This document shows, piece after piece, positions 48,985-60,900 of a DNA stretch of 64,000 bases. How positions within the stretch are numbered: the first letter of the stretch is position 1; each line of letters opens with the position of its first letter. This DNA comes from Halichondria panicea (Eukaryota > Porifera > Demospongiae > Suberitida > Halichondriidae), in contig NC_087379.1 of the NCBI RefSeq assembly GCF_963675165.1, forward strand, positions 3,290,201 through 3,354,200, read 5' to 3'. A program made the position numbers and the translations under genes. The notes below the pieces were generated by a model that saw only the letters and a list, made by a program, of their open reading frames with translations, was not told the origin of the DNA and did no database searches.

Positions 48985-51900
48985 ATGGTGTTCAAGTTTT
49001 GGATAACCTTCCTTGTCCTCTTCAAAGGTAGATTCTATACTAAGTGTATCAGAATATTGGATTATAATTATAATCAGTGTTTTGTTAATTGTTTGCAGTG
49101 GAGGCTCTAGGATCAACAGACATGTGTACGCAAGTTATTGTTCGTAGATCTATATAATTTTTTATAAGTTTCTATAGTAATGTATACTATAGCTAACATG
49201 CCCACTTGAGTGTTTTTGCTTATTGTTGCTATGTGCTCTATTTCTAATAGAGCACTTGGCAAGGTGCTCTATTAAATGTTTCAGGCTATGTACATTGTAT
49301 TGGGAGATGCACATGTAATAACATAGCCTGGAGACCACGCCGATTAAAATACGTATTTTAATCGGCGTGGTCTCCAGGCTAGTAATAACATGACTGTAGC
49401 TTCTAGTAACACAATAACGTAAGTACAGTTTGTAGAATGGAAGAGGGAAGCTCTATAGTTTTCTTTTGGCTTTGTTCGAGAATAGTAAGAGCCGCTCGTT
49501 TCTTGGGCAGTGTGCTGTACTTGTTTACTGCAAGGCTGCATGGGGGAGGAGCTGGATGTAGCTGGAAGTGCTGGGATTCTAGCTTTGGCTTCTTCCTTTC
49601 GCTTTGTTCGAGAGTAGTACGAACCTATGGCATACTACCAAAAGTATATGCTAGGCTTGTTTGCTGCAAAAGCGGGGAGGAGCTGGACGGTTCCGTTTTG
49701 TGGGTGAAGCTAGGACTATAATTTTGCCCATTAAAATGAGGTAGAACAGAGTTGACTTGCACAGATTTAGTAGAGCCACAGAGATGCCAATTTCAGATAG
49801 TAATTTTCGTAGCCAATAGGTTTCGGGATCTAGATCATGTGCATTTGGTATCTATGGTTATAGTGTCCCTCATCCCTCAGGCTACGCCCTCGAGCTTTGG
49901 GACACTATAACACATAGATACCTCATGCATAATTATGATCTAACCATTATTGAATGAAACTTAAAAAACTTAAACACGTTATCATAGTGTGGATCCTGCT
50001 CCTATCATGGCGAGCTGCTATATACTCACCATATGCGGGTACATTATATCGAGGGTATAATATTTCGCGGAAAGACCGTTAGTTCTCGAATTTAATTTTC
50101 ATGGACTACCAACCTTTTGGCACATGCCAGAAGAGGTTGGCCACGTGTCATAATTTATCATCGAAGTTTTACGGAGTGCACTGAAAAAAAGAGAATATAT
50201 GCGGAAGCATATCACCAAGCCTTGCTCTCCTAGCTAAGCTAAAAGACTACAAACGATCACAGCACTCCACAATATAAATGCCTATATAGCCATAATAATG
50301 GAAAGTAAATACCTGTAACATAATTATAGTCGAGTCAATACTAGTCCATGCAAGTAATAAGCCAGAAACTTACAAGTGTTCACCTAGATCTATAGTTGAC
50401 TTCAAGGATCTTGTCTTCACAACAGCATAAAATACCTGCTGAGTCAACACAATAATTATACTGGATTTTAGTTACGTGGAATGACGCGTGGCCAACCTCC
50501 TCTGGCGCATTGCATGCGATATTAATATTCGTGGGTATAAATGTTTGCGGTATAAATATACATGCTTGTAATCAGCAAAAAGTTTATACCCTCAATATAG
50601 GCCGGGCCGGCTGTAAACATACAAATGAATAATTATACCAGTTTGTAACGTGGCCATTAATTAGTAACGAGTGATGACTGACATATTATATCCATTATGC
50701 AATTTTTGCTCTTTCTTAGCCTCATCACTTGGCCAAGAGTTTTATCTAGGCTTTATGCAAAATATTGGTGGTGGACAATTCTCTTCATTAAGGCTCCTGA
50801 TAGGAACAGATACTCAATTTGCTAGCTATGTCGTAGAGACAGTGGACCAAATTGTTCAACAAGGAAGTGTATCATCTGGAACTCCTGTTTCTGTCCATAT
50901 TTCAGGGCTAGATCTAGAGGTATTTACTTCCAATTATGATAACAGGTGGAAAGGCATTCGTGTGGCTAGTAATGAAGATATTTTCGTAGTTGCCGAAAAC
51001 TTCATTCTTGCTATTAACCATGGTGTGTTTCTAGCATACCCACGCTTCACTTTTGAGCAAGAAGTTGACTATGAATACTACATTGTTTCTATCGAAGATA
51101 TAACAGATTTTGCCCATAGCCAACTCCTTCTAGTTGGTTGCGAAAATGAGACCACTATTACAATATTGCCTTCTCAGAATGTGATTCTACCAACAAATCT
51201 CCAGGAAAGTAGTACTTCTATTCTTGTGAATGCAGGCACCACAAGTCACACAATGGTGTTGAACCAATTGCAAACCCTCCTTGTGTCTAGTTTTGATGAC
51301 CTGACTGGTACAAAGATTGTCTCAGACAAACCACTCACGGTGATCGGTGGTCATGAGTGTGCTGTTAATCCGGCTTCTTCTTCTGCATGTGAGCCACTTG
51401 CCGTACAGATTCCTTCTTCTCTTTTGTGGGGTAGGCAGTTCCTTTTAGCACCATTTACTGGCAGAGGTAGTGAACAATATTTCAAACTTTTTTCCTCGAT
51501 TCCGACCACAGTTAATTACACATGCGGAAACTCTTCTTTTAGTTTCAATAACGTTACAAATCGCATATTTGGTACTTATGAGTATTGCTATCTCGAATCT
51601 ATTAATCCATTGCTGGTAGCTCAAGTGTCCACTGGCAGTAGTATCGACTTTAGTGGAGACCTAGCTATAGCTTTGATTTCTCCAATTGATAACTATGTAC
51701 GCGAAACGTCATTTGTCTCTCTGCCTTCATACTTGTTTTCTCTGAACTATATCAGTGTCACCGTAGCAATAGAGAATTTTAATAGTTCCTGTATCATGTT
51801 TGATGATCAAGTAATTGATTGTGATTGGAATGAAATCTTAAATACTGAAATGCAAGTTGTTGGATATGGATGCAGTAAGGCTGTAAACTCCGGCAGCACA

Positions 51901-54900
51901 GTGGGCACACAACACACAGTGTACCATGATAATGGCACACTCTCAGTTCTTGTGTATGGTTTCAATGGAGGACCTTCACTTGGCTATGCTTACCTGACTG
52001 GTCAGACATTAACAGGTAAATGTATAGTAAAGTTTGTTTCAAAATAATGTGTACATGGATTTATAATTATGTTGTGCTCATTCACATTCTACATCGTGCA
52101 GAAAAGCAAGTGACTCCTATCAGTCCACCTGAAAACGTAACAGCTATCGTATCGTCTTCCACTGAGATTTGTGTGACTTGGGCTGAAGTTCCTGTGATTG
52201 GCCGGATTGGAGTTATCACATCGTACGAGGTTATGTACGAGCCCCTGATGACCCTTGATGGTCAACTTGTTTCGGTATCACTCGACACAACCGGCTTTTT
52301 CCTCTCTCTGAATAGCCTACAAGAATATATAGAGTACAACATCTCAGTGAGAGCATACACCAGCGTTGGGCCAGGACCTTACAGTTTGGGAATTGTCAGG
52401 AGGACACTGGAAGACGGTAGATAATGAGCTGTACTCCAGTTAGTATTATGGTTATGTTGATTTCTTGTTACCTGTATAGTGCCTTATTCATCACCAAGAA
52501 ATATCGATGCAATATCGACTTCCTCCACTGTAATCCACGTTTCTTGGATTAAAGTCAACGAGATCGACCAGAATGGTGTCATCACCATGTATGAGGTCGT
52601 GTACTTGGGTGAGTTTGATCTCACAAATAGAAGTGTTTTCACCTTGGATGGTGACACGCTCACTGTCAACATCACTGGAGTGGAAGAGTTTGCAGAATAC
52701 AATATCTCAGTGAGAGCATACACCAGTGTGGGACCAGGACCTTACAGCCAGGTACAGATGGAATTGACTATGGAAGATGGTGAGTTGGTTTAATGATGTA
52801 TATATATGTGACATCATAATAATTCCTGCTCAGTCCCAGTCAGTCCACCTCAAAATATTAGGACTACTGCCTTATCCTCGACTGAAATAGAAGTATCTTG
52901 GGACAGCATTCCTGAGATAGACCGGAATGGAGTAATCAATATGTACGAGGTTTTGTACGAACCACTGATGACATTAGGTGGTCTGCTCACCACAGCAACA
53001 CTTAATACAACAGACTTGTTTCTAATTCTGAATAGCCTGCAAGAATATGTAGAGTACAACATCTCAGTGAGAGCATACACCAGCGTTGGGCCAGGACCTT
53101 ACAGTTTGGGAATTGTCAGGAGGACACTGGAAGACGGTAGATAATGAGCTGTACTCCTGTTAGTATTATGGTTATGTTTGATTTCTTATTACCTGTATAG
53201 TGCCTTATTCATCACCAAGAAATGTCGATGCAATATCGACTTCCTCCACTGTAATCCACGTTTCTTGGATTAAAGTCAACGAGATCGACCAGAATGGTGT
53301 CATCACCATGTATGAGGTCGTGTACTTGGGTGAGTTTGATCTCACAAATAGAAGTGTTTTCACCTTGGATGGTGACACGGTCACTGTCAACATCACTGGA
53401 GTGGAGGAGTTTGCAGAGTACAATATCTCAGTGAGAGCATACACCAGTGTGGGACCAGGACCTTACAGCCAGGTGCAGACGGATTTAACTATGGAAGATG
53501 GTGAGTTGGTTTGATGATGTTTCAATGACATAATAATAATTCCTGCTCAGTCCCAGTCAGTCCACCTCAAAATATTAGGACTACTGCCTTATCCTCGACT
53601 GAAATAGAAATCTCTTGGGACAAAATTCCTGAGATAGACCAGAATGGAGTCATCAGCATGTACGAGGTTATGTATGTGATGACTTTTGGCGGTTTGATCA
53701 CTACCAGAACAATCATCACAATCGACTTGACATTGACTATAAATCTCAGTAACTTGGAAGAGTTTGTGGAGTACAACATTTCAGTAAGAGCTTACACAAG
53801 CATTGGGTCTGGTCCTTACAGTGTGTGGACGGTCAGGAGAACTCTGGAAGATGGTATGAGTCAAACAAAACTGGCATTGGCACATAATTAATGCTTTATT
53901 TTTCTTTAGTTCCTAGCTCTGCTCCTAGGAATATTTTGGTCAGTGCAGTGGAACCCAGCTCTCTCTATGTGTCCTGGGAACGACCATTAGAGATTGATGT
54001 CAATGGAATTCTCACTAACTATACGATTGAGCACCGTACACTTAATCACACAGGGGATCCTCTTGTTGTTCCCTCTACAACGCTGAATGTGCTATTGGAA
54101 GGACTGAGGTTCTTCACAGTCTATAATGTATCTATATCAGCAAACACAGCTGTTGGCAAAGGTCCAAGCGTTCAAATGAGCCAACGTACTCTTGGTTAGT
54201 TCATTCTTATGTGTGTTAATGTGCGCATGGATGCTGCACAGCTTAACAGTTGCACATGCACTAGATCTACTATCCCTACAATAAAGTTGAATTATGTTAG
54301 CTGCATTTGTTATTGCAGTGCGAACTTGTCCCCAAGATTCCAGCAGTGGCTTTTTATGGGCCAGTATAACCGAAGGGAGTGTATTGTCTCTCCCTTGTAC
54401 ACAAGCAAGTTCACAGTTTAGACCAGGTTATATCTGCATGAGCAGTCAGTGTGTAAAAGTAAATGTGAACATCTTACAATGTATGTAGGTACATATGCAA
54501 CACGAATGTGTCTATTGGGAGGTACTTGGAGTGAAGTAGATTTGACCTCGTGTACCCTTGATAGTATGGATTCCAATCCTTTCATGCTGGTCTATCTCGA
54601 TTTACAAGAACCAAGCAGAAGAAAAAAGCGTTCAATTGAAAATTTACTATTGGAGCCAATGGAACTGCGCAGAAAGGTGCGGGCAGCAACTAGCAACAAC
54701 AGTCAGTTGCTACTGATGGAGGTATATATATAAGTGTGCACTTTTAGGCCAGATAAGATATCTCTCTTACTACAGTTAGAGACAATTTTCAGTAGTCTTA
54801 ACATTACCACTGAAGCTATTCGTGTCCTCCATCTCGCCCAAACTGCTGAAGGATTGTCAATAGCGTTTGAAATAGTTCTTCCTAAGGAAAGTGAAAGTCT

Positions 54901-57900
54901 TCCTCCTGTTTTTGTTGACTATTTCAACAATGAGATCCAAACTAATGGACTTGCTGGATACTCGGTTTCTTCTGGTGGACTCAGTGGTATCATAGGTGTA
55001 GGCCCTACAGGTAAAGTATTTATAATTTAATATGCATTGTATCTATGCATTTGTCATAGAAACATGCGAATGCGGTACAACTGCTGGAGGGAATACTAGT
55101 ATTATCACGTCTCTTCAACTCTGTACTGGATTGAGTTTAAGTCCTTGCAGCTGTGAGACAGGAGGCTGTGAGGTTAGTTTTCAGTTCCTTAATCATACAT
55201 GTGTCATAGAACCTTCTAGTGTCAAGAACCATACGTTGGTGATGGGAGGCATTGCACATTAGATTCTGATGGAGACCTCTTTCCTGATGTTGCCTTAAAC
55301 ATATCTAGCTGCACAGAAGAAAACTCGTATTGTGTACAGGCAAGTATGTGTCTCTAATTATAGTGGATTTTAACTCTTCCAACGCTCACAGGATGTTTGT
55401 CCTTCAGTGTCCAATGTTAATCAAGATCCATCTGATTGTACATCAACCATGGATCCCGGTAAATCCTTGCACATTACACGCAACATCCTCTTTTTGTTGA
55501 ATGTCACAATGATACTTCTCGCAGTTTATAAACAGCTAGTGTTGTTATTATCATTTATTAGCACTAGCAGGTCCACATGGTGCCTTCACTCACAATAATG
55601 ATTGGCTCATTCACAAAGTTGCGAATCAGCCTAATCAGCAGAAAATTTTACTCTGCGATCTAACTTGCGTTCTGGCCTGGCAAGGATCGTAGGTTTTGCG
55701 ATGTTTTTTGTGAAATGATCAACACTTGCAAAGTTCGATGCTGGCAAATAGTACGGTACGGGAGGAAATAGGGGAAGAGAGTGTTTTGCATGACCTCCAG
55801 AAATGTGTTTGTTAATAGGTGGTCTGAGGTGAATTCTGGTTAGATTTTGAGGTTTAATTGCTTTTGCATATTAATTTTGTCCATGCATACACACATGTTA
55901 TTTGTTCTCTAGTAACTGAATGTAAATTTTATGGGGGGGGGGAATTGAGCCAGGGAAATTATTATCCCCCTTTCCCCCTGTACATGTATGATCAGCTTTA
56001 TCCGTATACTGTATGCCTCCTGCGGAAATGATGTGGTTATGTGAATTAGGGTTTGATGGGTGTCCCTTCGAAGAAGATCCCGTGTGGAGTATTGAATGGC
56101 CTAATACTGAGAGAAACACCATTAGCACACAAAGATGTCCTGGAGATTTGGACAATGTTATAGGTAATTCATACCACCGTAGATCTATGTGTGTACTAGC
56201 CTATAACTACTAAGTATGTACATGATCTTATCTATCGTACATGTGTAAGGAAACGCAACCCGGTTATGTGATGATAATGGAGTGTGGCTCAGTACTATTG
56301 TCGAAACATGTGAAGATGAACGATTTGTGGAAGTCGTCAATCAGGTATTTAGTTTAGTTATACCATAGATATAAGAAGGAGAGGGATGGGAAACACTACG
56401 TAAATAGCATTGACGATCCGCGTTTCGGTCAATGTTTTCTTCTTTATTTCCTCCAACCCATGCTTTTAGCTAGTATTAGGCTATAAACTAGCTACTGAGC
56501 TCCATGTATTAGCAATGGCTAGTGGAACAGTCACAACAAGGTAGCAGAAATAGTTAGTGAGACCCTCCAAGCAGTAAAAAGCAGCTTGGACAGGCAAATT
56601 CTTGAGAGGAGCTCTGTCTGTACCGTTGAGTATTCCAGTGCAGTCACAGACATGATAGAGAATTATGGAAATGTAGCAAAGTTCTGTCGTAAATTACTGT
56701 GCCGATACGATGAACCAACTATCAATGAATACAAAGAGACATTTACCTACATTCAATCATTGATGTAACTTTCTAAATGGGTACACAAAAAGTCTGCTTT
56801 TAAAAAACAGCTTACTAAGACAAAAATGAACATTACTTACCAACCTAAAGCCAAGTGGCTTTGATTTTACTTGCATACAATGCCCAGCTACTTAAGAAAG
56901 AGGGAATCATTAATATTTTGGGCTGTAGTCACAGCCTCTCCTTGTAGAAGGTACACAAAGCCACTAGATAGAGCCGAAACGATAATACAACACTCAAAAA
57001 ACTGCCTTTGAAAGTTTTCAAGCTCTTGGTGAGATACACAACGCTTCTATATGATGCACAGTAGGTGTGGATGCTCAGCACAGTACTAAGAGTCCCAGTG
57101 GGGAGCTGTGAATGATAGTAATAACATTTCCCGCTGGGTTGGCGGTGTCTTGAGCCGAAACGCAGATCAACCTTTGGCATTACACAGAAGTGATTGTGCG
57201 CACGTGCTCCGTTTCCCATCCCTCTCCTCTTATATCTATGGTTATACAACACTGTAACAATTTTAATGCTATAACTTGCAGGCTGAAGAGTTATTTTCCT
57301 CTGATGCTAATATGACAGAACTTGTTGAAGAAGCAATTGTGATTACACAGACATTAGTAATAATTACTGACCAGACATCAATTCTTCTTCCTAGCTCACT
57401 TTCCAGTACTACCACGATTGTAACAAATATTCTGGATGTTTTCGAGGAAGCTCAAAATATTAGCACTATTGCCTCAAATACTGTCATTCGTGAAGGAATG
57501 GTGAGTGCATATGCGTTCCTCTCAATCGTGTGAAGTTCACGGTTGACACTCACAGTATTTAGATCTACATGTATTAATTATGCATGCATAATAATTTGTA
57601 TAGGACGGAGTGCACAGTTTCAACAAGAAATTGCTAGTGGTGGTGTAATCATTGTAATTCCTTTTATGTGATTTTGGTACATGCAGCTTCTTGTGGAAAT
57701 TATTAACAATGTTCTAGAGGTCAATAATACGGCTGGGTGGACAGAGCTTTCCGAGGTAAGACGTCTTCAATATCTGTTTAGTATGCCAGGGTTAATTTGA
57801 CAGACTGACTCAAGCAGTGAAGTTCTTCTTGACAATGCTGAAAGGCTTGGTGTACTTTTAGCCAATTCGCAGAACAACACTGGAAGCAATGAACCTCTAA

Positions 57901-60900
57901 GGATATCTAGACCCAATATTGGTGAGTGATTATACGTAACGCTGTGATAGAGGAAGAATTATGTACGTATCATGAGTCATGCTTTATAATTATAGCTATA
58001 ACAGCTAGCACATTTGATACTTCACGAGAAGCGACAATAGAAGAGCTTACGCTACCTAAACAGGAAGATGTGGTTAATCTTTCTTTAACTATACAACCTG
58101 CACAAATACAAATTCCACCAAATCTCCTGCTTGAGCGATTGTCAGAGGAGGGAAATCGAAGTGAGATCCTATCCATTTCAATAATATTATTTTCATTGTT
58201 GTTTCCAGGTATACCTGTTGTATTCATATGGTTTCAAAACTTGGAAGATTTCCTTTCAACGTCTGTGGATAATCTGGGCAACAATACACGTGGTGCTTCC
58301 AGTGTAGTTTCTATCCAAGTTGGGAGGGCAAGATCTACAACAACGTCAGCGGTGTTGTTAAACTCTCCTGTACAGTTAAACTTCAGTTTTGAAAATGTGA
58401 GTGTCTAAATTTTCAAGAATTTTATTTTCTAGTTCAAACGACCACACTCTTACAGTATAGAGGGTTTTCGATACCGGAAGTATAATATAAACGATGATTC
58501 CCAGATTTTCGAGGCACAACACTTTTGAGGTTCGAGGTCAATCCTCCACGAAAACATGCGTAGTGCCTCGAAAAAATAACCAACTATACGGAAGTTTTCG
58601 TTTATGACTCTTTAAACTGTAGGCAGCTAATGCACGACGTAACCTAACGCTAACCCATGTAAATATATCGATTCATAGATAAACAAAAGCCAGGAGTATA
58701 GGTGTGCTTTCTGGAACTTTTCACAAAGGTAAGTCAGTTTTAGTTTAAAGAATAATTATAGTGGTGGGCTTAATGGGTTAATGTTATTTTCTCACAGTGG
58801 TGAAGGCCAATGGAGTAGTCAGAATGTGTTCACTATTGGAAATATCTCAGCGAATCTTACAACTACTGTCCAATGTGTGAGCACTCACCTAACAAGTTTT
58901 GCAGTGCTAGTGGATGTAGCTGGAGGGCTAAAGGTGCGTGTGCTCGTAATTATTATAGCGGGGTATCATTCTCACAATTTTGAAGTTTCAGTACTGTACG
59001 TTGTAGATGAACTGTGCATACATTTCTCTTTCCCAGTTGAAAGCAAGCTACTTCTTCAGTGTTTGTTTACTGCAATCTCTTTAATACGTATATAGAATAT
59101 CCACCTCGACGAGTCTATTGGTCTGGACGTGGTATCCTATATTGGCTGTGTGTTTTCAATCCTCTGCCTCAGTGTAACAGTTGTTTTCTATCTCTATCAA
59201 GGGTAAGTTGATAGATAGCTGATAATTATATTAATTGACATTCATCTATTTACAGAAAGAAGCTGTTTAAAGCGGTTCATTTCTTCGTTCATCTAAATCT
59301 CTCAATTTCTCTGCTACTTGCTTACACAATTTTCATTATTGGAATCCAAACTGCAGCAGCTAGTACCGTAAAGTTGTTAATTTTTTATTTGCGTAATGTA
59401 TTAACAATGTATGTTACAGGTTGGATGCATATTTATAGCTGCCATCTTGCATTACCTGTTTCTGAGTGCATTTTGCTGGATGATGTGTGAGGGAGTGATG
59501 CTCTACCTTATGCTGGTTACTGTGTTTAGCCAGGTTTCCAAAGCATGGTGGTTCTTTCTGTTACTGGGCTATGGTGAGGATTCAGTAAACTGTTCAATGC
59601 AATTGTAGCGAATTTGGTGAATATAAATTTTTTTTTAACAGCTACACCGCTTCCATTTGTTGTCATTACTATATCTGTGAGATGGGAGCAATATGGTGTC
59701 AGAAATGATGATGGAGATTTGGAATTGTGAGTACAATAATTATGTGTAGTACTTGATAATTATCGTTACGTTTTAGTTTTATTGCTTGGCTTTAAGTGGT
59801 ATTACATACAGTAACGGCTCTCTGAAGATCGGTCACCTCGATATACCGGTCGTTTCGTTTGGCACGGATGCTAGCTTAATCTTTACTGCACAAAACTCAC
59901 CCTGAAATGCGCACTCGCTATTCCGTATATATACTGGTCAGTTCTGTCTGCCCTAGGTTTAAATTTAATGCAATTTTATTACGGCCGGATATGACGTTTT
60001 GGGTATAGTTTGGCAAATAGAATTGAATTACACCGCACAATTATATATTAGATTCGAGGTAGGGTCGATTTTTAGCCGCAGCTATTTTCTGAAATGCAGC
60101 CACCTCGCTATGCGGCCAAACTGCACTGTCCCAAGGGTGACCAGATTAACAAAAGTCTACTGTATTGTATCTTCACGTGCAAGAACAGAATTAGTAATTT
60201 CATTTTATTTCATACATCATACAGTTGCTGGCTTTCAACTGACAATGGAACTATATTCGGTTTTGTTGCTCCCATGATGCTAATAATCGTTGTAAGTATT
60301 TATAATAATTATAGAATGCATTGTAGTGATGTCAATTCCATCAATGTTCTATATGAGTAACAGTTTAGACGTGGAAAACTGTCTCATGTTCAGATTAATG
60401 TGCTATTCCTCATCCTCACCTTACGTGCTTTGTGGAAAAGCCAGAAAAATAAACTGGAAAGACAATTACATGGCAATGTAAAAGATTCTAAGATCAGGAT
60501 ATCCATCATTAAGTAAGTTTTCAGTATAGATATAAAGTAAAATTTGCATTTTACATGCACATTATTATACATAGGTCTGTGCTATTCGCAGTGGTGATTT
60601 TGCTTCCACTGCTTGGTCTAACATGGGTGTTTGGACTTTTGACTATTAACTCCAATACATCTGTCTTTGCTTGGATATTCACTATCTTGAATTCCCTACA
60701 GGTAATATATGTGAAATTTAGCAAGTATAGTATTATTATACTTGTTGATCGATCGATGATTCCACCATGCATACTGACATAGCAGCGTTGCGTGTTGTGA
60801 ACAATCCATAAAATGCACATATAATTATTGTGTAGTGCCTGCTGACTGTTGAATGAAATACTTTTATAGGGCTTGGGTGTATTGTTCTTTCACGTTATTC

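Noticed and set aside
56929-57252. Minus-strand 107-codon ORF as a gene
   Set aside because: It runs into the TIR of the 879-bp element and has no recognisable domain or splice context.
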